A DNA stretch of 64,000 nucleotides, from contig NZ_BGOW01000002.1 in NCBI RefSeq assembly GCF_003851125.1, positions 124,001-188,000 on the forward strand. Direction: 5' to 3'. The notes under the pieces are model-generated. The model ran no database searches, had not been told where the DNA came from, and saw only the letters and a program-made list of their open reading frames with translations. The position numbers were made by a program, and so were the translations under genes. The stretch comes from Sulfuriferula multivorans (lineage in GTDB: Bacteria; Pseudomonadota; Gammaproteobacteria; Burkholderiales; Sulfuriferulaceae). The first letter of the stretch is position 1; each line of letters opens with the position of its first letter. Below, in pieces: positions 36,624-45,187 of the stretch.

Positions 36624-37694
36624 GGCGAACTCGATTTGGCGAAATTGGTACGGGCTATCAAGGCGTGGGGACAGGAACTCGGTTTTGGCGCCGTGGGCAT
36701 CACCGATTGCGCACTGGACAACACCGAGGCGGAACTGCTCGCCTGGCTGGATAAAGGCTACCACGGCGAGATGGATTATATGGCAAAACACGGCGTCAAA
36801 CGCGCCCGTCCCGCCGAACTGATACCCGGCACGGTGCGCGTGATTTCGGCACGCATGAACTACCTGCCGCCGCAAGCTGCCGAGAGCTGGGCGGTGATGG
36901 ACGACGGCGATCTCGCCTTCATTTCCCGCTATGCACTGGGACGCGATTACCACAAGGTGCTACGCACCCGCCTGCAACAACTGACGACGCGCATCGGGGC
37001 AGCTGTGGGCGCATTCAGCTACCGGGTGTTCACCGATTCCGCCCCGGTGATGGAAGTAGCACTGGCTGCCAATGCCGGACTGGGCTGGCGCGGCAAGCAC
37101 ACCCTGCTGCTGGATCGCGATGCGGGGTCGTGGTTTTTCCTCGGCGAAATCTATACGGACTTGCCGCTGCCGGTGGACAACCCGGTTTCCGCACACTGCG
37201 GCAATTGTCAGGCCTGCATTGATATCTGCCCCACGCAGGCCATCGTGGCACCCTACGAACTGGACGCGCGGCGCTGCATCTCTTACCTCACCATCGAGCA
37301 TGCCGGCAGCATTCCCGTTGCGCTACGCCCGCTGATGGGCAACCGTATCTACGGCTGCGACGACTGCCAGCTGGTGTGCCCGTGGAACCGCTTTGCCCAG
37401 ACCAGCGAACTGGCCGATTTCGCGGTGCGCAACGGTCTGGATAGCGCTGCCCTCGCTGCACTGTTCGCCTGGAGCGAACACGACTTCGACGCCCGCCTGC
37501 AAGGCAGCGCAATCCGCCGAATCGGCCATGAACGCTGGCTGCGCAACATCGCCGTGGCATTGGGGAACGCACCGACCAGCGACGCAGCTATGCAGGCCCT
37601 GCACAGCCGTGCCGACCACCCATCGGCGCTGGTGCGCGAGCATGTACAATGGGCGCTCTCGCAACATCGCAATGTCCAAATCCATGCAGATTGA
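36615..37694 (+). CDS. queG: Epoxyqueuosine reductase
   Basis: Carries out the last step of queuosine tRNA modification, using cobalamin and two 4Fe-4S clusters. The 359-residue protein begins near MDHGELDLAKL, has WGQELGFGAVGITD, SARMNYLP, SRYALGRDYHKVLRTRLQQL, and the DUF1730 Asp region FTDSAPVMEVALAANAGLGW. Clusters are bound by CGNCQACIDICPTQAI and YGCDDCQLVCPWNR. The cytoplasmic adenosyltransferase-like gene at 17.1 kb may supply B12. The start is not certain, as AGG abuts the ATG; an ATG at 36579 is further upstream. Its end overlaps murI by 23 bases. Confidence 0.95.
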   Translation: MDHGELDLAKLVRAIKAWGQELGFGAVGITDCALDNTEAELLAWLDKGYHGEMDYMAKHGVKRARPAELIPGTVRVISARMNYLPPQAAESWAVMDDGDLAFISRYALGRDYHKVLRTRLQQLTTRIGAAVGAFSYRVFTDSAPVMEVALAANAGLGWRGKHTLLLDRDAGSWFFLGEIYTDLPLPVDNPVSAHCGNCQACIDICPTQAIVAPYELDARRCISYLTIEHAGSIPVALRPLMGNRIYGCDDCQLVCPWNRFAQTSELADFAVRNGLDSAALAALFAWSEHDFDARLQGSAIRRIGHERWLRNIAVALGNAPTSDAAMQALHSRADHPSALVREHVQWALSQHRNVQIHAD

Positions 37695-38490
37695 TCCCAA
37701 ACAACCCATCGGCGTATTCGACTCCGGCATCGGCGGACTCACCGTCGTGCGCGCCCTGATGGAGCGCCTGCCGTTCGAAAACATTGTCTACTTCGGCGAC
37801 ACCGCGCGCGTGCCCTATGGCGTCAAATCGGTGGAAACCATCGCCCACTACACCACCCAGATCGCCGAATTTTTGCTGGAAAAACAGGTCAAGGTACTCA
37901 TCATCGCCTGCAACACCATGGCCGCCGTCGCCGCCCAGGTAGTGCGCGACTTGTCCCCGGTGCCGGTGCTGGATGTGATCGAGGCCGGCGCCATCGCCGC
38001 GGTGGAAGCCACCCGTACTCGCCAGATCGGCGTCATCGGCACCCCTACCACCGTCAACAGCAACGCCTACGCCCGCGCCATTCAGGCCATGGCGTCGGAC
38101 GCGCGCATCTACTCCCAGGCGTGTCCGCTGTTCGTGCCGCTGGTGGAAGAAGGCTGGCTTGACCATGAAGTCACCCGCCTTACCGCCCAGGAATATCTCA
38201 AACCGGTGCTGGCGGAACATATCGATACGCTGGTACTGGGCTGCACCCACTATCCGCTACTCAAACCGCTACTTCAGAACGTGATGGGCACAGACGTGAA
38301 ACTGGTGGACTCCGCCGAAGCCATGGCCACCCGTACCGCGGCATTATTGGCGGAACAAGGCCTGGCCAACACCGATCCTGCTCCACCACACTATGAATTT
38401 TACGTAACCGATGTGCCGGTCAAATTTCAGACCATAGGCGAGCGCTTTTTGGGGCGTTCGCTGAATCATGTACATGTGGTGAAATGGTAA
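37672..38490 (+). CDS. murI: Glutamate racemase
   Basis: Provides D-glutamate for peptidoglycan. The 272-residue protein has GVFDSGIGGLTVV, YFGDTARVPYG, the first catalytic Cys in IIACNTMAAVAAQVV, a VIGTPTTVNSNAY segment, and the second catalytic Cys in VLGCTHYPLLKP, as in the family. It overlaps queG and could also start at ATG 37684. Peptidoglycan function matches amiC nearby. Confidence 0.95.
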   Translation: MSKSMQIDPKQPIGVFDSGIGGLTVVRALMERLPFENIVYFGDTARVPYGVKSVETIAHYTTQIAEFLLEKQVKVLIIACNTMAAVAAQVVRDLSPVPVLDVIEAGAIAAVEATRTRQIGVIGTPTTVNSNAYARAIQAMASDARIYSQACPLFVPLVEEGWLDHEVTRLTAQEYLKPVLAEHIDTLVLGCTHYPLLKPLLQNVMGTDVKLVDSAEAMATRTAALLAEQGLANTDPAPPHYEFYVTDVPVKFQTIGERFLGRSLNHVHVVKW

Positions 38491-38533
38491 AGATTGGCGG
38501 CAATTCTGGCCTGCCTATCCGGACATAATCAAC

Positions 38534-39160
38534 ATGAAACTTAGCCCGCAGGATCTGGAAAAAATCTCCGAACTCACGCTCCAGCACTATAACCAGCGTT
38601 CCGAAGATTTTTGGGAAGGCACCCGTCATCATGATGTGAGCCAGAATATCGCGGCACTCCTGCAATACATTGAAGGAGAATCACCCTTTACCATATTGGA
38701 TTTTGGCTGCGGCCCGGGGCGCGATCTCAAGGTGTTTGCCGAACTTGGCCACCGCGCGGTAGGTCTGGACGGCGCCGCGCAGTTTGCTGACATGGCGCGT
38801 GCCCATAGCGGCTGCGAAATATGGCAACAGGATTTTCTGAAACTGGATTTGCCGCACCATCACTTCGATGGAGTATTTGCCAACGCCGTGCTGTTCCACA
38901 TCCCCAGCCAGGAACTGCCAGCGGTGCTGGAACAATTGCACGCGACGCTGAAACCGCGCGGCGTGCTGTTTAGCTCGAACCCGCGCGGCAATAACACGGA
39001 AGGCTGGAACGGCGGGCGCTATGGCGCTTATTACGATCTGCAAACCTGGCAGCGGCATATGTCGGATGCCGGGTTTATCGAGCTGACCCACTATTACCGT
39101 CCCAGCGGTTTGCCTCGGGCTGAGCAGCATTGGCTGGCAAGCGTGTGGCGGAAACCATAA
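38534..39160 (+). CDS. Class I SAM-dependent methyltransferase
   Basis: A 208-residue methyltransferase with the SAM motif I TILDFGCGPGRDLKVFAELG (about 55-74), motif II GLDGA, motif post-II DGVFANAVLFHIPSQELP, and a C-terminal HWLASVWRKP. Substrate unknown; the opening helix LQHYNQRSEDFWEGTRHHDV resembles that of methyltransferases acting on small molecules. It lies 43 bases after murI. Confidence 0.85.
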   Translation: MKLSPQDLEKISELTLQHYNQRSEDFWEGTRHHDVSQNIAALLQYIEGESPFTILDFGCGPGRDLKVFAELGHRAVGLDGAAQFADMARAHSGCEIWQQDFLKLDLPHHHFDGVFANAVLFHIPSQELPAVLEQLHATLKPRGVLFSSNPRGNNTEGWNGGRYGAYYDLQTWQRHMSDAGFIELTHYYRPSGLPRAEQHWLASVWRKP

Positions 39161-39251
39161 TGTGTTGCAGATCATAAAATTAAAACGGCAAGAACCACTG
39201 TTAAAAACGACAGTCTATGATCTTACAGATCGGCAATTTTGGAGAGTTACA

Positions 39252-39998
39252 ATGCCTTATTCGGAGCAAACAGTCACTGCAGTTCGGCCTTGGTCGGATC
39301 GAACCTTCAGCCTGACACTCACCCGTCCGGCCGACTTTGTCTTCGCCAACGGCGAGTTCGTGACCATCGGCCTTAAACAGGAAGGCAAGCTCATCGCCCG
39401 TGCCTATTCCATTGTCTCGACCCAGGATGATGACCATCTGGAATTTCTCAGTATCCATGTCCCGGATGGCCCGCTGACCAGCCGTCTGGTCAACATTCAG
39501 CCGGGCGATACGGTCTGGGTAAATAGCAAGACTACCGGTTCGCTGACACTGGCGCATGTGTTACCGGGGCGCAATCTCTATCTGCTGGCCACCGGCACCG
39601 GCTTGGCGCCCTTCATGAGCATGATCCGCGATCCGGCCACTTACGCTGCCCACGAAAAAGTCATTCTGGTGCACACCGTCCGCAACGAAGCAGAACTGGC
39701 CTATCGTGATGAGCTGGAAAGCATTGCGGGAGACAAACTGCGCTATGTACCCACCGTGACACGCGAGCCTTTTGCACACAGCGATCGCTGCTCGGATTTA
39801 TTCATCTCCGGCGAACTGTTCAAGGAACTCGATCTGCCCCAAGCCGATCCCGAACTGGATCGGGTATTGATCTGCGGCAATCCCGACATGAACCACCAGA
39901 TGACCGCCTATCTGCGCGAGAACGGCTGGACCATGACCAACCACCGTGGCATCGGCAATTTCAGCGTGGAAGCCGCCTTCGTCATTCAGCACACCTGA
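39252..39998 (+). CDS. fpr: Ferredoxin--NADP+ reductase
   Basis: A 248-residue flavoprotein that exchanges electrons between NADPH and ferredoxin or flavodoxin. It has the FAD motif RAYSIVSTQDDDHLEFLSI (RxYS), PDGPLTSRL, the NADP site LLATGTGLAPFMSMIRDP, VHTVRNEAELAYRDEL and the end FSVEAAFVIQHT (Fpr subclass I). The ATG at 39252 follows TTGGAGAG. Confidence 0.93.
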   Translation: MPYSEQTVTAVRPWSDRTFSLTLTRPADFVFANGEFVTIGLKQEGKLIARAYSIVSTQDDDHLEFLSIHVPDGPLTSRLVNIQPGDTVWVNSKTTGSLTLAHVLPGRNLYLLATGTGLAPFMSMIRDPATYAAHEKVILVHTVRNEAELAYRDELESIAGDKLRYVPTVTREPFAHSDRCSDLFISGELFKELDLPQADPELDRVLICGNPDMNHQMTAYLRENGWTMTNHRGIGNFSVEAAFVIQHT

Positions 39999-40004
39999 AA
40001 CAGG

Positions 40005-40046
40005 AAGGCAAAATTCAAGACCTTTCCCTGAGCTTGATTTTGCCTT
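40005..40046 (+). terminator. Terminator-like hairpin after fpr
   Basis: AAGGCAAAATTCAAG (40005-40019) pairs with CTTGATTTTGCCTT (40033-40046) with one bulge, followed by TTGATTTT. Likely rho-independent end of fpr. The AGGCAAAA/TTTTGCCTT sequence resembles the repeat array found in mshK. Confidence 0.65.
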
Positions 40047-40119
40047 TTGATTTTCCAGAACAAACCACGTCGCATATATTTGAGGCGCAGGGAGTGAGCC
40101 TGCTACCATACGAGGACTT

Positions 40120-40992
40120 ATGGAACGGCACATGCTCTGCTCAGGAACCCGCAGCCGGATAGCCCGTGCCACGTGCGCGGCAGTCTTTTTGATGCTCGCG
40201 GGTTCATGGTTGCCGTTTCTCCCCATTTCCCAGGCACACGCCTCCGATCTTCCTCCCTATCGCTTCGGTGTTCTGCCCCTGCAAAGCCCGAACAAGCTCG
40301 CATCCATGTTTTTGCCGCTGACCAAGGTGCTGGAAGATCGCCTGCACCGCCCGGTCCAATTTGTCACAGCGCCGAGCTTCTCGATTTTTATGCAGCGCGT
40401 CGCACAGCGGGAATACGATATCGTGTACCTCAACCCTTTGCTGTGCGCCGAGGCGCAAAAATCCGGCTATCACGTTATTGCCAAAATTGCGGGAGAACCC
40501 TTCACCGGCATCCTGGTGGTACGCCGCGACAGCAATATCACCAAACTTGCCACTCCGCTCCGACCGGGATTGCGCCTGGGTTTTCCCGACCCTGGTGCTT
40601 TCGCAGCGACCGTGATGACACGCCGCTACTTGGAAAGCCTGGGCATCCCGGTAGACAGGGATTTCGAGGTTAAATATTTCGGCTCCCAGGACTCCGTACT
40701 AATGGCCCTGTATTCCGGACTGGTGGATGTTGCCGGCACCTGGAAGCCTTCCCTGCGTTCCATGCCGAAACATATTCAGCAAGCATTGCGGATTATCGCC
40801 GAGACGCCGCCGGAACCGCAGATGCCCATCGCCGTACGCGACGACATGCCGGCTGCCGACATGAAAACGGTTGCCAAAGTCTTGGTGGATATGGGCAGCA
40901 CCAGCACCGGCCGGCAGATTCTTAATGGCATGGAACTACCCCAAGGCTTCGTGCTCACGGACGATAGCGAGTATGTCAAGGTGGGTAAATGA
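40120..40992 (+). CDS. PhnD-like periplasmic substrate-binding protein (sensor partner)
   Basis: A 290-residue exported protein with a signal peptide ending QAHAS, and the PhnD/PF12974 fold: YRFGVLPLQSPNKLASMFLPL, then AQREYDIVYLNPLLCAEAQ, GILVVRRDSNI, GFPDPGAFAATV, and FGSQDSVLMALYSGLVDVAG. In phosphonate transport PhnD feeds an ABC permease, but no permease is here. Instead the stop overlaps (ATGA) a histidine kinase. The sensor domain of TtrS, the tetrathionate kinase, is of this fold, so this protein likely reports a periplasmic sulfur oxyanion or similar anion to the kinase. That role is inferred. Confidence 0.82.
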   Translation: MERHMLCSGTRSRIARATCAAVFLMLAGSWLPFLPISQAHASDLPPYRFGVLPLQSPNKLASMFLPLTKVLEDRLHRPVQFVTAPSFSIFMQRVAQREYDIVYLNPLLCAEAQKSGYHVIAKIAGEPFTGILVVRRDSNITKLATPLRPGLRLGFPDPGAFAATVMTRRYLESLGIPVDRDFEVKYFGSQDSVLMALYSGLVDVAGTWKPSLRSMPKHIQQALRIIAETPPEPQMPIAVRDDMPAADMKTVAKVLVDMGSTSTGRQILNGMELPQGFVLTDDSEYVKVGK

Positions 40993-42449
40993 GCCAGTCC
41001 GAGTCCGGCAACCTGGCCATCTTGTTACCAAAAACCGCTAACAAAAGTTCTGGATTCACCCATACATTGCGTTTTCGCCTGATGCTGTCCGTGGCACTGG
41101 TGCATGTGGTGCTAATGGGCATATTCGTTGCGGTCGCGGTACGGGAACAGTCGGATAAAATCCAGGCCGAGTTATACAGCCGTGGCCGTTCGCTGGTTGC
41201 CCTGACCGCTGTGGCTTCAACCAATGCCCTGCTTACAGAGGATCTGGGTGCGCTTGCGGAAATCATTCACCGGGTCAAGAGCCAGCCCGAAGTGGTGTAT
41301 TGTGAAATTATTGACTCGCGCGGACGCGTGCTGGGGACGACCTATCCGGAACGCCTGGGCAAAGTCTTGCCATTGCTGGCCGCCCAGTCTGAACATTTCC
41401 CGCTGCCTCCGGGCGATCACGTACTTGATCTGCAAGAGCGGATTCGCATAGCCGATCAGACTATCGGAATCGTGACGATTGGATTGTCCACTGTTCGTAT
41501 GGATTCCGCCTTAGCCAAGACCTGGCGCGATGGATTGTTTTTTATCCTCACTGCCTTGATTGTGGGCAGCGGTGCTGCATGGGTTCTTTCTCTGGTCACT
41601 ACGCGCGGATTGCGCAACATGATGGAGGCTGCGAGCAAAATCAGCCAGGGCAACCTTGACGTAAGGGTTCCTGCAAACTCGCAAGATGAGGTGGGCATGC
41701 TGGCTACGGCCTTTAATCACATGGTGGCTTCGCTCAAACAGGCCTCGGAAGACGCCGCACAGGAACACGAACGGCGTAACCAGGCAGAACGGCTCGCTTG
41801 CGTGGGTGAAATGTCGGCGATGATTGCCCACGAAATACGCAATCCGCTATCCGCCATCATTAATTCAGTTAATTTGCTAGGCGGAGACACCCTGAACCAG
41901 GAAGATCGTAGCCAGGTGATCTCCATCCTGAACAATGAATCCGGGCGTCTGAGTCGTATCCTCGGCGATTTCCTGGAGTTTGCCAAAATGCGCGAGTCAC
42001 AATTGACCCGCGCCAACCTGAAAGTGCTCATCGAAGAAATCGCCAACATGTTGTACCAGGATCATCAGGCAGGTAAACGTCTTCGCCTTGCCATTCATTG
42101 CGCACCGGATGCCCAAATGGCCGTTTTCGATCACGACCAGATGCGCCAGGTATTATGGAATCTCATGCTTAACGCACTGCAATCCATGCCTGAAGGTGGC
42201 GAGCTGTCAGTCATGACGCGACGTGCAGGAGAAAAAATAATGGTGCATATTGCGGATACCGGCTGCGGTATCGCACCGGATTTCCAGAAAGAAATCATCA
42301 AGCCCTTCGTCTCCAGCCGCAAGGGTGGTACCGGCCTGGGGCTCGCTATCGTGCAACGCATCCTGGTGCAGCACGGCACCCAGTTGAGCATCAAAAGCAC
42401 ACAGCATGTTGGAACAGAAGTCAGTTTTCAATTAAACGGTATTCACTAG
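40989..42449 (+). CDS. Membrane sensor histidine kinase
   Basis: A 486-residue kinase with TM1 at about 31-51, a periplasmic loop of about 130 residues, TM2 at about 182-203, a HAMP segment (MMEAASKISQGNLDVRVP, then EVGMLATAFNHMV), a HisKA box EMSAMIAHEIRNPLSAIINS with phospho-His281, and a HATPase with N box NLMLNALQSMPEGGE, VHIADTGCGIAP and GTGLGLAIVQRI. The architecture is that of AtoS/ZraS kinases of sigma-54 regulators. It is coupled to a PhnD-like protein upstream and followed two bases later by the regulator gene. Confidence 0.93.
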   Translation: MSQSESGNLAILLPKTANKSSGFTHTLRFRLMLSVALVHVVLMGIFVAVAVREQSDKIQAELYSRGRSLVALTAVASTNALLTEDLGALAEIIHRVKSQPEVVYCEIIDSRGRVLGTTYPERLGKVLPLLAAQSEHFPLPPGDHVLDLQERIRIADQTIGIVTIGLSTVRMDSALAKTWRDGLFFILTALIVGSGAAWVLSLVTTRGLRNMMEAASKISQGNLDVRVPANSQDEVGMLATAFNHMVASLKQASEDAAQEHERRNQAERLACVGEMSAMIAHEIRNPLSAIINSVNLLGGDTLNQEDRSQVISILNNESGRLSRILGDFLEFAKMRESQLTRANLKVLIEEIANMLYQDHQAGKRLRLAIHCAPDAQMAVFDHDQMRQVLWNLMLNALQSMPEGGELSVMTRRAGEKIMVHIADTGCGIAPDFQKEIIKPFVSSRKGGTGLGLAIVQRILVQHGTQLSIKSTQHVGTEVSFQLNGIH

Positions 42450-42451
42450 TC

Positions 42452-43822
42452 ATGGCTACTATCCTGATCGTGGACGATGAGTTTTCCATCCGAAAAACAC
42501 TCGGCCTGCTGTTGAAGACGGACCAGCATCAGGCGCTGGAGGCAAGCAATCTGGCAGCGGCTAAAGCCTGCCTGGACAAGCATATCGTGGATCTGGTGAT
42601 CACCGACCTGCGCATTGGCGAGGAAAGCGGTCTGGAGCTATTGACCTACCTGAAGGACACCGGTTACGCCGCGGAAAGCATCATGATGACCGCCTATGCT
42701 TCCATCGAAACCGCGGTGGAAGCCATGCGTCTGGGCGCTTACGATTACCTCACCAAACCCATTAACCCGGACGAGCTGTTATTGCGGGTACACAAAGTAC
42801 TGGAAAAAAAATCTCTGTACGAGGAAGTCACCCGTTTGCGCGGCGAATTGTCCAGACGCGACAAACTCGGCCACATCACTGCACGCAGTCCACGCATGGC
42901 GGAGATTCGGAAAATTGTCGAACGTATCCGGGATCGCGACCTGCCGGTGTTGATCACCGGGGAAACAGGTACCGGCAAGGAAGTTCTGGCAAACGTCATC
43001 CATAGCGTGAGCGCCCGCAGTCACGGCCATTTTGTCGCGATCAATTGCTGCACGCTGCCTGAAGAATTGCTGGATTCCGAACTGTTCGGCCACATTAAGG
43101 GTTCGTTTACCAGCGCCACTTCGAACCGCAAAGGGCTGTTCCAGCAAGCGCATGGCGGCACGCTTTTTCTGGATGAAATCGGCGACGTCAGCCCGCGTCT
43201 GCAGGCCAAGCTGCTACGCGCCCTGCAGGAAGGAGAGGTGCGCCCGGTCGGCAGCGAAACCTCCGTCAAGGTAGACGTGCGCATCATCGCGGCCACCAAC
43301 TGCGATCTGGAGGAAATGGCGAACCAGGGAAGTTTCCGTCGCGACTTGCTGTTTCGTCTGAACGTGCTTCCCATCCATATCCCGCCGCTACGGGAAAGAC
43401 GCGAAGACATTCTGCCGCTGATTGATTATTTCCTGGAGATGGAACGTAAACAACTCGGGCGTCACGATCTCAACCTGAGCCCCACGGCCCGACAAAAACT
43501 GATCGAGTACGATTGGCCGGGTAATATTCGGGAATTAAAAAATGTTGTAGAGCGCAGTTTCGCTCTCTACGGTGGGCCGGTTCTTGATGCGCACGAAATC
43601 GCATTGTCGATGAAGCAAAATACATCGGGGACTCTGGATAAAAATAAAACCCTGGCGGAGGCGGAGGCCGAACACATCCGGCACGTATTGGTCGAAAATC
43701 ACGGCAACCAAGTGGCCGCTGCGCGTGTTTTGGGCATAAGTCGCTCTACCTTGCGCAGGAAACTGGACGAGATGAGTCACTCATCCCTGTCTCATTCTGA
43801 CTCACCCCCTGTCGCATTTTAA
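42452..43822 (+). CDS. Sigma-54-dependent response regulator
   Basis: A 456-residue NtrC-family activator: receiver (VDDEFSIRKTL, phospho-Asp52 in VITDLRIGEE, Lys in YDYLTKPIN), AAA+ domain with Walker A TGETGTGKEVLA (about 168-178), Walker B GTLFLDEIGDVSP, and VEVRIIAATN-like VDVRIIAATNCDLEEM, and a C-terminal Fis helix-turn-helix GNQVAAARVLGISRSTLRRKL. The sigma-54 contact loop, normally GAFTGA, reads GSFTSA (217-222), an unusual form that keeps Phe and Thr. The 3' end carries candidate activator-binding repeats (43771-43813). It lies just before a sigma-54 promoter. Confidence 0.94.
   Translation: MATILIVDDEFSIRKTLGLLLKTDQHQALEASNLAAAKACLDKHIVDLVITDLRIGEESGLELLTYLKDTGYAAESIMMTAYASIETAVEAMRLGAYDYLTKPINPDELLLRVHKVLEKKSLYEEVTRLRGELSRRDKLGHITARSPRMAEIRKIVERIRDRDLPVLITGETGTGKEVLANVIHSVSARSHGHFVAINCCTLPEELLDSELFGHIKGSFTSATSNRKGLFQQAHGGTLFLDEIGDVSPRLQAKLLRALQEGEVRPVGSETSVKVDVRIIAATNCDLEEMANQGSFRRDLLFRLNVLPIHIPPLRERREDILPLIDYFLEMERKQLGRHDLNLSPTARQKLIEYDWPGNIRELKNVVERSFALYGGPVLDAHEIALSMKQNTSGTLDKNKTLAEAEAEHIRHVLVENHGNQVAAARVLGISRSTLRRKLDEMSHSSLSHSDSPPVAF
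43771..43813. promoter_or_regulatory. Candidate upstream activator sites within the regulator gene end
   Basis: GATGAGTCACTCATC (43771-43785) is a perfect odd-centred palindrome. The overlapping direct repeats ACTCATCCCTGTC (43779-43791) and ACTCACCCCCTGTC (43800-43813) start 21 bases apart, about two helical turns. They lie about 80 to 120 bases before the sigma-54 promoter, the normal position for NtrC-type sites. They are also coding, so codon constraint could partly explain them. Confidence 0.45.
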
Positions 43823-43891
43823 ATCACCTCGCAGCCTATCTCCGTTATCCATCCACAATCAACATATTGAATTAACACAACAATATGCTGA

Positions 43892-43907
43892 TGGCATAAC
43901 CATTGCT
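43892..43907 (+). promoter_or_regulatory. Sigma-54 promoter of the sulfur gene cluster
   Basis: TGGCATAACCATTGCT matches the consensus TGGCACG-N4-TTGCW with exact GG (-24) and GC (-12) at the correct spacing; only the CG after TGGCA differs. Start of transcription would be near 43918, about 46 bases before the first ATG. An inverted repeat CATATTG-N11-CAATATG (43863-43887) lies immediately upstream. Confidence 0.78.
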
Positions 43908-43963
43908 CATGGCATCTCAACACGCTGCAAATAGCGTGGCCATAAGACCCAATGGAGAACCGG

Positions 43964-44455
43964 ATGGATCTGTTCAAAAAAACCCTTAATCCCGTCGCGG
44001 CACTGGCGATCATCGCAGTGCTCGACATCTTTCTATTTCTGGTTGTCGGTGCGTGGACAGTCGGCGGCGGCGAAACCATGATGACCGGGCTCATCGCCAA
44101 ATTCTTCATGGGCAGCGCCATTGATCGCATTCCGTTCTGGAGTGTCGCGTTCCCGCCCGACCCTTACTACTGGAAAATTTACATCAGCCTGGGAATGGTG
44201 TTCGGCGCCTTTGTGGGTGCCGTGTTCAGCAAGGAGTTCTGCTGGCGTATGCCGCATCGCCTGACCGAATGGGTGATGATCACCATCGGCGGCTTGCTTA
44301 TGGGTATCGGCATCCGACTTGCCTTTGTGTGCAATGTGAGCACTTTTTTCGGACTGACGCCGGAAATGAACCTGGGCGGCTACCTTGCGGTGAGCGGCAT
44401 TCTGGCAGGCACCTGGGTCGGTACCTTGATTTACAAAAAGAATCTGGAGGGATGA
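43964..44455 (+). CDS. YeeE/YedE-family permease, N-terminal half protein
   Basis: A 163-residue membrane protein with about four helices (residues about 8-28, 70-90, 105-125, 136-156). The family motif is in GIRLAFVCNVSTFFG, where the Cys corresponds to the relay cysteines of TsuA/YeeE, a thiosulfate importer. Here the usual single permease is split into two genes, as in PmpA/PmpB. ATG 43964 is chosen because TGGAGA lies 6 bases upstream; ATG 43952 is in frame. It opens the cluster just downstream of the sigma-54 promoter. Confidence 0.87.
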   Translation: MDLFKKTLNPVAALAIIAVLDIFLFLVVGAWTVGGGETMMTGLIAKFFMGSAIDRIPFWSVAFPPDPYYWKIYISLGMVFGAFVGAVFSKEFCWRMPHRLTEWVMITIGGLLMGIGIRLAFVCNVSTFFGLTPEMNLGGYLAVSGILAGTWVGTLIYKKNLEG

Positions 44456-44456
44456 C

Positions 44457-45158
44457 ATGACACCTGTGGCGGAATGCCTGTCGGCATTTATTTTTGGCAC
44501 CACCGTGGGGCTGCTGGTACAACGCTCGCGTTATTGCAATGTAGCAGCCCTGCGCGACGCCATGCTGTTCAAAACCTATCGCAATACCAAAGCCATGCTG
44601 GTGGCGATGATGATCATGACGCTGGGGTTTACCGCGTTCATCACCATCGGGGCGGGTAAACCCATGCAATTCGACGTGGGGTTGAACACCTTTATTGGAT
44701 TGTTTCTATTCGGCCTTGGCATGGTGCTGGCCGGTGCCTGTACGGTGTCCACCTGGGTCAAGGCCGGTGAAGGCAATATCGGCGCGATCTGGGCGCTGTT
44801 GTTCACCTTTATCGGCATGTTCCTGTTTTCACTGGTGTGGTCCTTCGATTTCTGGCCGCCTGCGCCGCAGACCATGACCGGCACACCCAACCTGGCAGGG
44901 CTGCAGTTCGGGTTCGCCAATGCGGCAACGCTGCAAAGCAGTACCGGTATTCCAGCCATCGTATTCGGCGCGTTGCAGACACTGGTCCTGTTCGGCATCT
45001 ATCGTGCGATTTTGAAGCGGGAACGTGCGGAGGCTCCGGTACCTGAGCCCCAGGCCGCGTCCATAGAAGCGTCAGCATGCGATGCCTGGGCTGATTCTCC
45101 CGCTGAACCTGCCGTGCAAGGCGCCTTGGCAAGAGCCGAGGCAAGCCAGCCGGCATAA
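44457..45158 (+). CDS. YeeE/YedE-family permease, C-terminal half protein
   Basis: A 233-residue membrane protein with about five helices. Conserved Cys residues occur in QRSRYCNVAALRDAM and VLAGACTVSTWVKAGEGN, matching the relay cysteines of thiosulfate permeases. A hydrophilic tail of about 40 residues rich in Ala, Glu and Pro follows the last helix. It starts one base after the stop of its partner half. Together with TusA it should form a YeeE-YeeD type thiosulfate uptake pair. Confidence 0.87.
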   Translation: MTPVAECLSAFIFGTTVGLLVQRSRYCNVAALRDAMLFKTYRNTKAMLVAMMIMTLGFTAFITIGAGKPMQFDVGLNTFIGLFLFGLGMVLAGACTVSTWVKAGEGNIGAIWALLFTFIGMFLFSLVWSFDFWPPAPQTMTGTPNLAGLQFGFANAATLQSSTGIPAIVFGALQTLVLFGIYRAILKRERAEAPVPEPQAASIEASACDAWADSPAEPAVQGALARAEASQPA

Positions 45159-45187
45159 CCCAATCACCAAGCATAAAGGAGCGAATA

